Origin: JBDUDK01 sp040002995
GTDB taxonomy: Bacteria > Actinomycetota > Acidimicrobiia > Acidimicrobiales > Ilumatobacteraceae
Assembly: GCA_040002995.1 (NCBI GenBank)
Contig: JBDUDK010000013.1
Span: forward strand, 1-60,980
Direction of reading: 5' to 3'
DNA: 60,980 nucleotides
The notes beneath the pieces were generated by a model. It was not told the origin of the DNA. It saw nothing but the letters and a program-made list of their open reading frames with translations, and ran no database searches. Both the position numbers and the translations under genes were made by a program. Positions 25,042-34,146 of this stretch are shown here, in pieces. Within the stretch, counting starts at the first letter, position 1. Every line of letters starts with the position of its first letter.

Positions 25042-26069
25042 GCTCGTGGCTCGTCGCCATGAGCGGCGGCGTGGATTCGTCGGTGGCCGCGGCTCTGCTG
25101 CGCGCCGAGGGCCACGAGGTGGTGGGCGTGACGATGAAGCTGTGGGGCGGCGCCAGCGACACGGGGTGTTGCTCCGTGGCAGATGTCGACGACGCCCGGC
25201 GCGTCGCGCAGCAGCTCGACATCGAACATCTCGTCTTCAACTTCACCGACGACTTCCACGCCCGCGTCGTTGATCCTTATGTCGACGCGCACCGTCGCGG
25301 CCGCACACCCAACCCGTGCATCGAATGCAATCGCCATCTCAAATTCGATCGTCTGCTCTTGCGAGCCGAGGCGCTCGGGTTCGACGGCGTCGCCACCGGC
25401 CACCACTGCCGTATAGCCGTGCGTGACAGCGTGCGGCATGTCGCACGAGGTGCCGACCGGGCCAAGGACCAGAGCTACGTTGTGCACATGCTCGGTCACG
25501 AGCAGCTCGAGCGGATCTGCTTCCCGATAGGGGCGCGGACCAAGCACGAAGTGCGCCGGCTGGCGAGCGACCTCGGCCTGCGCACCGCCGCCAAACCCGA
25601 CAGCCAGGACGTGTGCTTCATCACGTCAACCGGGGGGCGGGCTGCGTTTCTCGCTGAGCGAATGTCGACGCGGCCGGGCACGGTGGTCGATGCCACCGGA
25701 CGCGTCGTGGGCCACGTCGACGCAGTCGAGCTCATCACGGTGGGTCAGCGCCGCGCGCTCGGTGGGTCGGGAGGCGCGGCGCGCCGTTTCGTGACGAACG
25801 TCGACGTCGATGCCGCCGTCGTCACGGTCGGCGAACTCGGCACGCTCGCGGTCGAACGCTTCGAGCTCGACGGCCTCGTGTGGTCGGGCAAGCCGGTCAC
25901 CGGCGACGTCCTCGTGCAATGCACCGCGCACGGTGCGGTGCACCCGGCCCGAGTGCGCGCGAACACGGTCGAATGGCTCGCCCCGCAGCGACGAGTCGCC
26001 CCCGGCCAGAGCGTCGTGCTCTACGACGTCGACGACGAGATCGTTGTTGGCGGCGCGTTCGCCGCCTAG
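25038..26069 (+). CDS. mnmA: tRNA-specific 2-thiouridylase
   Basis: Makes 2-thiouridine at the wobble position of Lys/Glu/Gln tRNAs using sulfur from the preceding desulfurase. The 343-aa protein has the PP-loop SGGVDSS (about 8-14), the nucleophile cysteine in NPCIECNRHLKF and the second cysteine in SQDVCFI. The GTG at 25038 overlaps the desulfurase stop. The upstream in-frame extension lies inside that gene and is discarded. The C-terminal beta-barrel (about 250-340) is complete. Confidence 0.94.
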   Translation: MSSWLVAMSGGVDSSVAAALLRAEGHEVVGVTMKLWGGASDTGCCSVADVDDARRVAQQLDIEHLVFNFTDDFHARVVDPYVDAHRRGRTPNPCIECNRHLKFDRLLLRAEALGFDGVATGHHCRIAVRDSVRHVARGADRAKDQSYVVHMLGHEQLERICFPIGARTKHEVRRLASDLGLRTAAKPDSQDVCFITSTGGRAAFLAERMSTRPGTVVDATGRVVGHVDAVELITVGQRRALGGSGGAARRFVTNVDVDAAVVTVGELGTLAVERFELDGLVWSGKPVTGDVLVQCTAHGAVHPARVRANTVEWLAPQRRVAPGQSVVLYDVDDEIVVGGAFAA

Positions 26070-26939
26070 CTACGGCCGCAGCCGGTACGCGGCGAGCAAC
26101 CGTCCGGGGCGCGACGGCGCGAACAGCAACGCGTCGACCGCGACTACACGGGCGGCTTGGCCGAGCCCGGTCGGCGCGACGCCGATGGGCACCTCCTGCT
26201 TGAGCCGCACCTCCACCGCGAGTCCTGGCGCGCCGCCGGTGAGGTCGAGCGCGGTGGTGTCCGCCGGCGCGAGCCCGACGCTGTCGACGGTCGCGCGCCG
26301 GAACAAGACGGTGTCGGTGAGAAGAACATGATCGTGGAGCACGAGACCGGCGGGCACGATCACGGCGAACCGACGCGAGAGGCGGTGCAACGCCCGGGCA
26401 CACACCACGGCGAGCACGACCCCCACGACTGTCGCCAACGCGCCCGCCAACCACACCTTGGCGGCCAGCAGAGCCGGACCGACCGCGACGCCGCCCACGA
26501 CGAGCAGCCAAGCCACTGGTACGGCGAAAAGCGCCAGGCCCGCGGGCGGCTTGAGCGGGAACCGCGCCTCATCGCCGTAGGCCGACCCCTGGACGAACAC
26601 CTGCCCGAGCTCGGCCGTACTGCCGAGTCCTATGAGCACGATCGCCGCGATGACGACCGCGATCGTGTGAGCCAGGTGGTGCGCGGCGATCGCGGCGATC
26701 ACTCCGCCGGCGGCGACCGCCGGCTCGAGTACCCGCACAACCGTGAGTGAGGTCGTCGTGGGGACGAGCAGGGCGACGAGAACGATCGCCCACGCGGCCC
26801 ACATGCCCGCATCGGCGAGGTGGCGAACGGCTGGGCTGGCACCGGCCAGGCCCGAGGCCACGCTGCCGCCGGCCCACAGCGGCAGGCTCAGCCATCCGAG
26901 CCGCATCACTTGGAGTATCGGGTGGGCGCGGAAAAACAT
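26070..26939 (-). CDS. Multi-pass membrane protein, unknown function
   Basis: A 289-aa protein with about six hydrophobic helices in residues 10-190 and a soluble C-terminal domain (about 195-289), rich in Val/Ala, that looks like a small beta-rich PH-like domain. The N-terminal MFFRAHPILQVMRLG suggests the start at 26939; a longer in-frame extension overlaps the divergent MetE-like gene and is rejected. Convergent and directly abutting mnmA (0-bp gap). No family recognised. Confidence 0.65.
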   Translation of the reverse strand: MFFRAHPILQVMRLGWLSLPLWAGGSVASGLAGASPAVRHLADAGMWAAWAIVLVALLVPTTTSLTVVRVLEPAVAAGGVIAAIAAHHLAHTIAVVIAAIVLIGLGSTAELGQVFVQGSAYGDEARFPLKPPAGLALFAVPVAWLLVVGGVAVGPALLAAKVWLAGALATVVGVVLAVVCARALHRLSRRFAVIVPAGLVLHDHVLLTDTVLFRRATVDSVGLAPADTTALDLTGGAPGLAVEVRLKQEVPIGVAPTGLGQAARVVAVDALLFAPSRPGRLLAAYRLRP

Positions 26940-27021
26940 CAGTGAAGATTTGCCGACGGCCACCCCTAGTGGCCACCCTATGGACCTGGGGTTTGTTGTA
27001 CGAGGCCACCTGAGGACGGAC

Positions 27022-28038
27022 GTGACGGAGGCCATGCGATTTAACGGGCTCACCGCCGGAGCTCCGACGTCGGTCGGCAGCCTGCCCCACACCGACGCCT
27101 TCGCCGCGGCCGAGTTCGTCCTGACCCATCAGCCCGGGCTCCCCGCTATCCCCTCCCTGCCCCGTCGATCGCCCCTCGAAGGCATGATCGCGCAGGCCGC
27201 GGTCGGCATCCCTGGGGTCTACGTCCAACCGGACGGCTCCATCGCCCTGAACCCCCGGCGCATCGATCCCGTCGCACCGATCACCACGGATCTCGACCAC
27301 GAGGCGTTCGGGGCCATGCGCGCGTTCCTCGAGGTGGCCCGCGGCCGCACGGAGCCGGTCAAGTGGCAGTTGACCGGACCGATCACGCTGGGCCTCGCCT
27401 TGTTGCACGCCGGCGCGCCGTCGAACCTGGCGTTCGACATCGCCACCCGCGCCGTGCGCGTCCGGATTCGCGCGCTGCACCGTGCGGTCAGCGAAGCCCT
27501 CCCGAAGGCGGCCCAAGTCGTCATCGTCGACGAGCCGTGCATGGCCCAGGTGTTGCGCCGCGGCTTCCCGCTGCCTCCCGACATCGCGATCGACCTTTTG
27601 TCGGGCGTGCTGGCCGGCATCGAGATCTCCACGACCGCGGGCGTGCACTGCTGCGGGAACGCCGATGCCGCGGTGCTCACGGCGGTCGGGCCCGGCGTGC
27701 TATCGATCCCGGCCGACCGCTCGCTCTTGACCGCGGCGGGTTACCTCGTCGAGTTCCTGGCCCACGGTGGCTGGATCGCGTGGGGCGCGGTGCCGACCGA
27801 CCGACCGCTTAGGCATTCGCCCGAGCGCTACTGGAGCGAGCTCGTCGGCCTGTGGTGTGAGCTCGTGCAGCTGGGAGTCGATCCGATTCTGTTGCGGACG
27901 CGTGCTCTCGTAACGCCGGTTTGCGGGCTCGCCCACCACGACCCCGCGCAAGCCGCGATCGTGCTCGACCACGTCAACCGCGTCGCCGCCAAAGTGGCCG
28001 AGCAGGCCGCCGCGACCCGCTTGTCGATCGGCGCCTGA
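27022..28038 (+). CDS. MetE/UROD-superfamily protein (cobalamin-independent methionine synthase core-like)
   Basis: A 338-aa TIM-barrel protein resembling the C-terminal catalytic half of MetE. It shows SVGSLPHTDAFAAAEFVL, a KWQLTGPITLG strand and IVDEPCM. Zinc ligands fit the MetE pattern: His209-x-Cys211 in VHCCGN and Cys301 in TPVCGLAHH. Full-length MetE is about twice this size, so the N-terminal domain is absent, as in short archaeal-type enzymes. The methyl donor is unknown. GTG at 27022 follows GAGGA at good spacing. Confidence 0.8.
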   Translation: MTEAMRFNGLTAGAPTSVGSLPHTDAFAAAEFVLTHQPGLPAIPSLPRRSPLEGMIAQAAVGIPGVYVQPDGSIALNPRRIDPVAPITTDLDHEAFGAMRAFLEVARGRTEPVKWQLTGPITLGLALLHAGAPSNLAFDIATRAVRVRIRALHRAVSEALPKAAQVVIVDEPCMAQVLRRGFPLPPDIAIDLLSGVLAGIEISTTAGVHCCGNADAAVLTAVGPGVLSIPADRSLLTAAGYLVEFLAHGGWIAWGAVPTDRPLRHSPERYWSELVGLWCELVQLGVDPILLRTRALVTPVCGLAHHDPAQAAIVLDHVNRVAAKVAEQAAATRLSIGA

Positions 28039-28068
28039 AGAGCAGCACGTCTGGGTATCGTCGCCGTG

Positions 28069-30096
28069 ATGGCCGACCACGACGACATCGCGTCGGAGAT
28101 CGACGCGCTCCGCGCCGAGATACGCGAGCACAACCGTCGCTACTTCGAGCTCGACGAGCCCACCGTTTCCGACGCGGAGTTCGACGAACTAGTGCGCCGC
28201 CTTCGCGCCCTCGAGGAAGAGCACCCCGATCTCATCACGCCCGACTCGCCCACGCAGCGGGTGGGCGGGGCGGTGTCGGCCACGTTCGCCGCCGTCGTGC
28301 ACCGGGTCCCGATGATGAGCCTCGACAACGCGTTCGACCTCAAGGAGCTGAACGCGTGGGGAGCACGGGTCGAGCGCGGTCTCGGTCGTGTGTCGGCCGC
28401 GTTTGTCGCCGAGCTCAAGATCGACGGGTTGGCGATGTCGCTGCGCTACGAGGGCGGCCGCCTCGCTCACGCGGCCACGCGCGGCGACGGCCGGGTGGGC
28501 GAGGACGTGACCGCTAACGTCGCGACGATCTCTGTGGTGCCGAAGCGGCTGCCGAAGGGTGCCCCCGCGGTGGTCGAAGTGCGCGGCGAGGTCTACATGC
28601 CGATCGCGGCATTCGAAGCGCTTAACGCGCGTCAGGCGGCGGCGGGGGAGAAGTTGTTCGCCAATCCACGCAACTCGGCGGCGGGATCGTTGCGGCAAAA
28701 GGATCCGAAGATCACCGCGAGCCGCGAGCTGGCGATGTGGTGTTACCAACCGGGCGAGGTGGTCGGAGGTCCTGCGTTCACGAATCACCTCGAGACGCTC
28801 GAATGGCTCGAGAGCCTCGGTTTTCCCGTCAATCCCGAGATCCGACGGCTCGACGGGCTCGACGAGGTATACACGTTCTGCCAGGGCTGGCAGGAGCGCC
28901 GTCACTCGTTGTCCTATGAGATCGACGGCGTGGTCGTGAAGGTCGACGCGCTGTCGCAGCGCGATGAGCTCGGCGCCACCTCGAAGGCCCCGCGCTGGGC
29001 GATCGCCTACAAGTTCCCCCCCGAAGAGCGCACGACGCTGCTCAAGGACATCATGGTGTCGATCGGGCGCACCGGGCGGGCCACCCCGTTCGCCATGCTC
29101 GAGCCGGTGTTCGTCGGCGGGTCAACCGTCTCGTTGGCGACGCTGCACAACGACGATCAGGTGCGGGTCAAAGATGTTCGGCCCGGCGACACTGTCATCG
29201 TCCGCAAGGCCGGCGACGTCATACCCGAGGTGGTAGGGCCGGTGCTCGCCCTCCGGCCGGAGGCGAGCGCGCCGTGGACGTTCCCGACCATCTGCAACTG
29301 CCCGCTGCATACTCCCCTCGTGCGGCTCGAGGGTGAGGCCGACACACGCTGCGTCGAGCCGGCGTGCCCCTACCAGCGCGACGCGCGCATCATCCACTTC
29401 GCGTCGCGGGGCGCGATGGACATTGAGGGCTTGGGCGAGCGCACCGTCTACCTGCTTTCCGATCGGAACCTCGTGCGCGATGCGGGCGACATTTACGCGC
29501 TGCGCCGCGAACACTTCGCGGACATCGACGGATGGGGCGACGTATCGAGCGGGAATCTCCTGAACGCGATCGAAGGATCGAAGACCCGGCTCCTTCCGAA
29601 CCTGTTGGTCGCGCTTGGAATCAAACATCTCGGTCCGGCGGCGGCGTTGGCGTTCGCAAATGCGTTCGGAAGTCTCGACGCCATCATGAACGCGTCACGC
29701 GAGGAGCTGGGCGCGGTCGAAGGCATTGGGCCCATCATCGCAGCGTCGGTCCACCACTGGTTCTCGGAGGCGGCGAACCGCGCCATTGTCGAGAAGCTGC
29801 GCGCCGCCGGCGTGATCTTCGACCGCGTGGAACGCACATCGGTGGCCCAGACACTTCTCGGCAAAGCCATCGTGGTCACCGGGGGCCTCGAGGGCTTCAG
29901 CCGCGAGGAGGCTGAGGCGGCCATCAAGGCTCGGGGCGGCAAGAGTCCCGGCAGCGTGTCGAAGAAGACCTATGCGGTCGTCGTCGGCGCCGACCCCGGT
30001 GCGGCCAAGTTCGCGAAGGCCACCGAACTCGGTGTGCCGGTTCTCGACGAAGCCGGCTTCGTTGCCCTTCTCGAATCCGGTGCGCTACCCGGGTGA
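28069..30096 (+). CDS. ligA: NAD-dependent DNA ligase
   Basis: Seals nicks in replication and repair using NAD. The 675-aa protein has the Ia domain, adenylation motif with the AMP-carrying lysine in LKIDG (Lys117), the OB fold (IGRTGRATPFAMLEPV), a zinc finger, helix-hairpin-helix repeats and a C-terminal BRCT domain (about 598-675). The zinc finger starts C-N-C instead of the usual C-x-x-C. ATG at 28069 has TATCGT seven bases upstream and is preferred to the adjoining GTG. Confidence 0.96.
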   Translation: MADHDDIASEIDALRAEIREHNRRYFELDEPTVSDAEFDELVRRLRALEEEHPDLITPDSPTQRVGGAVSATFAAVVHRVPMMSLDNAFDLKELNAWGARVERGLGRVSAAFVAELKIDGLAMSLRYEGGRLAHAATRGDGRVGEDVTANVATISVVPKRLPKGAPAVVEVRGEVYMPIAAFEALNARQAAAGEKLFANPRNSAAGSLRQKDPKITASRELAMWCYQPGEVVGGPAFTNHLETLEWLESLGFPVNPEIRRLDGLDEVYTFCQGWQERRHSLSYEIDGVVVKVDALSQRDELGATSKAPRWAIAYKFPPEERTTLLKDIMVSIGRTGRATPFAMLEPVFVGGSTVSLATLHNDDQVRVKDVRPGDTVIVRKAGDVIPEVVGPVLALRPEASAPWTFPTICNCPLHTPLVRLEGEADTRCVEPACPYQRDARIIHFASRGAMDIEGLGERTVYLLSDRNLVRDAGDIYALRREHFADIDGWGDVSSGNLLNAIEGSKTRLLPNLLVALGIKHLGPAAALAFANAFGSLDAIMNASREELGAVEGIGPIIAASVHHWFSEAANRAIVEKLRAAGVIFDRVERTSVAQTLLGKAIVVTGGLEGFSREEAEAAIKARGGKSPGSVSKKTYAVVVGADPGAAKFAKATELGVPVLDEAGFVALLESGALPG

Positions 30097-30109
30097 CGCG
30101 GTAGCACCA

Positions 30110-30547
30110 TCAGGTCGTCGCGAACTCCCAGAAGTAGCTCTGCGCTTCGTCGCGGGTCTCGGTCAGTTTCCAGTACTCGACGCGCACCGAATGCGTCCCG
30201 GGCGCGAACTCCTCGATTTCGGTCCCCTTGCCCGCTTGGAACGTGAGGATGTTTTTTTGCGCTTGGTCGTACTTGAGGGCGACTTCCTGCCCGTCGATGA
30301 TCAACACCCCGGTGTAGATGGGTGCCAATTCGACCTGGATTGGGGTCTGGCGCAGCACGCGGTCGCCGGGTCCCGGCGCGAAGCTCACCACGGCCGCGGG
30401 AAGGCCGTCGGGGCGGGACTTGCCGCCTGAGGCGAAGCCCACCACGAAGATGACCAGCCCCCCCGCGATGAGCAGGCTGATGGCAAGTCGAGGCCAGTTG
30501 ATGCGCTTCACGCTCGCCATCTTGGCGTACGCCGCAGGGACTTCCAC
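30110..30547 (-). CDS. Membrane-anchored protein with Ig-like extracytoplasmic domain
   Basis: A 145-aa protein with one N-terminal membrane helix (about 20-42) and an outside domain of about 95 residues. The PGPGDRVLRQTPIQVELAP stretch recalls bacterial Ig-like/CopC-like beta sandwiches. It contains GVLIIDGQEV and ends in a beta-rich SVRVEYW segment. The GTG start at 30547 could instead be the ATG at 30520. Divergent from the PknB-type kinase and convergent with ligA (13-bp gap). Function unknown. Confidence 0.65.
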   Translation of the reverse strand: MEVPAAYAKMASVKRINWPRLAISLLIAGGLVIFVVGFASGGKSRPDGLPAAVVSFAPGPGDRVLRQTPIQVELAPIYTGVLIIDGQEVALKYDQAQKNILTFQAGKGTEIEEFAPGTHSVRVEYWKLTETRDEAQSYFWEFATT

Positions 30548-30599
30548 GAGCGGCGGGTGCTCTCGCCCGGGAATGGCCTCGCACTAGCGTCGTTTGATC

Positions 30600-32474
30600 A
30601 TGGCCGCGTTCGGACAGGAGTTGGTGGGCCGGGTGCTGGGCGGGCGCTACCGGCTGCTCGCGCCCGTCGGCGCGGGCGCCTCGGCGACCGTCTACGGGGC
30701 CGAGGACGTCTCACTGCGACGCTCGGTCGCAGTGAAGATCCTGCATCCATCGCTGGCCGACGACCCCGCGTTCATCAAGCGCTTCCGCGCCGAGGCGCAG
30801 GCGGCCGCGGCGCTCAACCACCCGAACGTCATGGCCGTCTACGACTGGGGCGAAGAGCGCGGCATCCCGTACCTGGTGCTCGAGTTCCTCGCCAACGGCT
30901 CGCTGCGGGCGATGCTCGAACGAGGTCGACGCCTGTCTCCGTCGCAGGCGCTGCTCGTCGGCCTCGAGGCGGCACGCGGTCTCGACTACGCGCACCGCAG
31001 GGGGCTCGTGCATCGCGACGTCAAGCCGGCGAACCTCTTGTTCGGCGATGACGGTCGGCTCCGCATCGCCGACTTCGGGCTCGCTCGCGCCATCGCCGAG
31101 GCGGCGTGGACGGAGCCTGCGGGTGTGGTCCTCGGCACGGCGCGCTACGCGTCGCCCGAACAAGCCAAGGGTCTCCCCGTCGACGGACGCACCGATGTGT
31201 ATTCGCTGGCGCTGGTCCTGGTCGAGGCCATCACCGGAACGGTCCCGTTCTCGGCCGACACCACCGTGGCCACCCTCATGAACCGCATCGACAAGTTGAT
31301 GCCGGTGACTGCCGATCTGGGGCCGTTGGCGTCGGTAGTCGAGCGTGCCGGTCGCCCCGATCCGGAGGAGCGCTACACGTCGGGAGAACTGGCACGCGCG
31401 CTGATGCAGGCGGCCGAGAGGTTGCCGCGGCCCGAGAAACTCCCGTTCGTCCCGACCGCGATCGCGTCTCTCCCCGACGACACGGCGATCGGCCCCACCG
31501 CGGCTGCCGTGGCGGCGAGGCCCGCACCCGCGCCGGCGCCCGCGGCACCCGGCGCCGAACCTCCTCTCTACGTCCGGCCGCGGCGGCGCCGGCGCGGTCG
31601 AGTCGCGTTTTTCATCGCCGCGCTCATCGCCGCCGGTGGTGCCGCGATCGCCGTCGTCGCGGTCACCCGTGCCCAAGCGTCAACCTGCGCCGTACCGCCG
31701 CTCGCCACGCTCACCGAGGCGCAGGCCGCCAACTTCGTCACCGACTGCGAGTTCGTCATCACCACGAGTACGACATTCGACGATGTCCATCCCGACGGGC
31801 AGGTCGTGGCGCAGTCACCGGCACAGGGGACCAAGCTCAAGAAGGGCAGCACGCTTGTCCTGACGATCAGCCAGGGTCCGGCACCGCGTTTGGTGCCCGA
31901 TCTCACCGGCGCCACCCTCGCGGATGTCGACGCAAAGCTCGCCGCCGCCGGCCTGGTGCGGGGGACGGTGACGCCGATGAACGACGAGAACGCGCCCAAA
32001 GATGCCGTGCTCGACTGGTCGTTCAAGGGCAAGGAGATCGCCAAGGGCACCGCCGTCGATCTCACCGTTTCGGCGGGCCCCGCACAACGCCCGGTGCCTG
32101 ATCTCCATGGGCTCACCGTGGCCGACGCCACCGCGAAACTCACCGATCCAGCGGTCCACCTCACGCTCGGTCAGGTCACCGAGCAGTTCGACAATCAGCT
32201 CGAGAAGGGCAAGATCATCGCCACGACGCCGCCCGCGGGCACGCCGGTCGACCGCGATTCCGTGGTGGCCATCGTGGTGTCGAAGGGTCCGGATGTGGTG
32301 CAGATACCCGACGTGCGCGGCTTCAGCCTCGACAACGCCGTCGCCGCGATTCGAAATGCCGGTCTCGTCGCCGGAGACGTGTCGGGTAGGGCGGGCAAGA
32401 AGGTGCTGAACACCGACCCACGGGTGGGCACCACGGTCTTTCGCGGTACCAAGGTCGACATCATCCTCGGCTGA
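30600..32474 (+). CDS. Serine/threonine protein kinase with PASTA domains (PknB-like)
   Basis: Membrane kinase sensing cell-wall fragments. The 624-aa protein has a kinase domain (about 12-270) with G-loop VGAGASATVYGA, VAVKIL lysine, HRDVKPANLL catalytic loop and DFGLARA. A Pro/Ala-rich juxtamembrane stretch is followed by an Arg cluster, one membrane helix (about 335-355) and about four extracellular PASTA repeats, the first degenerate. TAGCGT lies nine bases before the ATG. It is not in the usual ftsW/pbp cluster here. Confidence 0.93.
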   Translation: MAAFGQELVGRVLGGRYRLLAPVGAGASATVYGAEDVSLRRSVAVKILHPSLADDPAFIKRFRAEAQAAAALNHPNVMAVYDWGEERGIPYLVLEFLANGSLRAMLERGRRLSPSQALLVGLEAARGLDYAHRRGLVHRDVKPANLLFGDDGRLRIADFGLARAIAEAAWTEPAGVVLGTARYASPEQAKGLPVDGRTDVYSLALVLVEAITGTVPFSADTTVATLMNRIDKLMPVTADLGPLASVVERAGRPDPEERYTSGELARALMQAAERLPRPEKLPFVPTAIASLPDDTAIGPTAAAVAARPAPAPAPAAPGAEPPLYVRPRRRRRGRVAFFIAALIAAGGAAIAVVAVTRAQASTCAVPPLATLTEAQAANFVTDCEFVITTSTTFDDVHPDGQVVAQSPAQGTKLKKGSTLVLTISQGPAPRLVPDLTGATLADVDAKLAAAGLVRGTVTPMNDENAPKDAVLDWSFKGKEIAKGTAVDLTVSAGPAQRPVPDLHGLTVADATAKLTDPAVHLTLGQVTEQFDNQLEKGKIIATTPPAGTPVDRDSVVAIVVSKGPDVVQIPDVRGFSLDNAVAAIRNAGLVAGDVSGRAGKKVLNTDPRVGTTVFRGTKVDIILG

Positions 32475-32520
32475 CGCGTAGCGTCCCGCCGTCACGACGA
32501 CGAGCAGGGGGTCACGACCG

Positions 32521-33396
32521 ATGGGTGCACTTGACGGACGCGTCGCCATCATCACGGGTGCCGGCCGAGGCATCGGACGCGAGCACGCTCTGCTGTTCGC
32601 CGCGGAGGGGGCCAAAGTCGTCGTCAACGACGTAGGCGGCGCCGCCGACGGTTCGGGCAGCGACCTCACCCCGGCGCAGCAAGTGGTAGGCGAGATCGAA
32701 GGCATGGGCGGCGCGGCGATCGCCAACGCCGACAGCGTGGCCGACTGGGAGGGAGGCCAGCGGCTTGTGAACGCGGCCATTGAGGCGTTCGGCGACCTTG
32801 ACATCCTCGTGAACAACGCCGGCATCCTCCGTGACCGGGTGCTCGTGAACATGACGGAGGAGGAATGGGACGCGGTCGTCGCGGTCCACATGAAGGGCCA
32901 TTTCGTCCCTTCGCGCTGGGCCGCGGCGTACTGGCGCGAGCAGACCAAGGCGGGCGTCAACAAGCCGCGCAATCTCGTACACACATCGTCGACCTCAGGG
33001 CTGCTCGCCAATCCCGGACAGACCAACTACGGCGCGGCCAAGTCGGGCATCGCCACGTTCAGCCAGATCTGCGCCAAGGAACTCGTGCGCTACGGCGTGA
33101 AGTCGAACTGCATCGCGCCCGCGGCGCGTACCCGACTCACGCTGGCGACGCCGGGGCTGGGCGACATGATCCGCGAGCCGGAGAAGCCGGGCACTTTCGA
33201 CGTGTGGGATCCCGCCAACATCAGCCCGCTCGTGGCCTATCTGGCCAGCGCCGACTGCGTGTTCAACGGTGAGACGTTCTTCGTGCAGGGCGGTTCCGTG
33301 AAGCGGTTCCGCAGCTGGGAGATGGCCGAGGGCGTCGAGCGCGACGACCGTTGGACCGTCGCCGAACTGACCGCCGCCCTCGCCAAACTCAGTTAG
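32521..33396 (+). CDS. Short-chain dehydrogenase/reductase, 3-hydroxyacyl-CoA dehydrogenase-like
   Basis: A 291-aa SDR with the NAD-binding GAGRGIG (14-20), NNAG (about 99-102), catalytic serine in HTSSTSGL and YGAAK (Tyr about 171, Lys about 175). The NDVGG segment after the second strand and the C-terminal extension resemble the dehydrogenase part of peroxisomal-type multifunctional enzymes, so 3-hydroxyacyl-CoA oxidation is likely. TAGCGT about 40 bp upstream and a GGGGGT ribosome binding site precede the ATG. The 3' end overlaps the next convergent gene by 8 bp. Confidence 0.85.
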   Translation: MGALDGRVAIITGAGRGIGREHALLFAAEGAKVVVNDVGGAADGSGSDLTPAQQVVGEIEGMGGAAIANADSVADWEGGQRLVNAAIEAFGDLDILVNNAGILRDRVLVNMTEEEWDAVVAVHMKGHFVPSRWAAAYWREQTKAGVNKPRNLVHTSSTSGLLANPGQTNYGAAKSGIATFSQICAKELVRYGVKSNCIAPAARTRLTLATPGLGDMIREPEKPGTFDVWDPANISPLVAYLASADCVFNGETFFVQGGSVKRFRSWEMAEGVERDDRWTVAELTAALAKLS

Positions 33397-34123
33397 TTAG
33401 ATCGACCACCCAGAGCTCCTCCGCCGGCCAACGTTCGGCCCATTCGCGCTCGACGAACCACGGATACGTCGTCGACGCGCCGCTCGGCGGTCGCAGCTCG
33501 TACAGCGCGCGGATCGCGAACCCGTGGGTTCGGAAACGGCTGATCCAGTCGCCGGGGCTCAGGGAGAAGTCGACCGACGATCCGTCGTCGAGGCGGGGAT
33601 CGCCGAACCAGTCCCGTTGCAGTGACGTCGTCAGCTCCCAGTCGTCGGTCATGCACACGTATCGCAGCCGGCTCGACGTGGCGAACGCCAACCGCCCGCC
33701 CGGCCGCAGCAGCCGGGCGACCTCGGGCAGTGTCCGGTCGGGATCGCAGAAGTTCATCGCCCCGTGATCGCAGAACACGACATCAAACGAGGCGTCCGCG
33801 AACGGCGTGTCCTCGGCGCTCGCGTGCACGAGCGGGAGCAGCGGCGCATGGGAACGCGCGTGCGCGAGCTGCGCGCCCGAGATGTCGAGACCGACGACGG
33901 CCACTCCTTGCGACTTGAGCGCGGCCGAGAACTGTCCGCCCCCGCAGCCGAGCTCGAGCACCCGCCGGCCGTCGAGCGGACCGAGCGCATCGATCTGGTC
34001 CTCGGGTATCCGCCACACGCCCCACGCCAGCGCGCGGTCGGTGAGATCGAGCGAGTGATCGGACTGGTACTGCGCGCTCTCGCCGTCCCAATACGAGCGA
34101 TTCTGACGGACGTGGTCGCGCAT
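33389..34123 (-). CDS. Class I SAM-dependent methyltransferase
   Basis: A 244-aa methyltransferase of the UbiE/Methyltransf_11 style: motif I VLELGCGGGQFSAAL (about 54-68), motif II VGLDISGAQL, motif III DTPFADASFDVVFCDHG and motif IV LRPGGRLAFATS. Small-molecule substrate unknown. TACCGT lies six bases before the ATG, supporting a leaderless start. Divergent from an MFS drug transporter with which it shares promoter bases, and convergent-overlapping with the SDR gene. Confidence 0.86.
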   Translation of the reverse strand: MRDHVRQNRSYWDGESAQYQSDHSLDLTDRALAWGVWRIPEDQIDALGPLDGRRVLELGCGGGQFSAALKSQGVAVVGLDISGAQLAHARSHAPLLPLVHASAEDTPFADASFDVVFCDHGAMNFCDPDRTLPEVARLLRPGGRLAFATSSRLRYVCMTDDWELTTSLQRDWFGDPRLDDGSSVDFSLSPGDWISRFRTHGFAIRALYELRPPSGASTTYPWFVEREWAERWPAEELWVVDLTN

Positions 34124-34129
34124 GGCTCG

Positions 34130-34139
34130 ACGGTAATCT
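34130..34139. promoter_or_regulatory. Shared-TA divergent promoter (methyltransferase / MFS exporter)
   Basis: Plus-strand TAATCT (34134-34139) ends seven bases before the exporter GTG. Minus-strand TACCGT (34135-34130) ends six bases before the methyltransferase ATG. Both hexamers begin on TA 34134-34135. Twenty-three base pairs separate the start codons, so neither mRNA has room for a ribosome binding site. Confidence 0.42.
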
Positions 34140-34146
34140 CGCCGCC

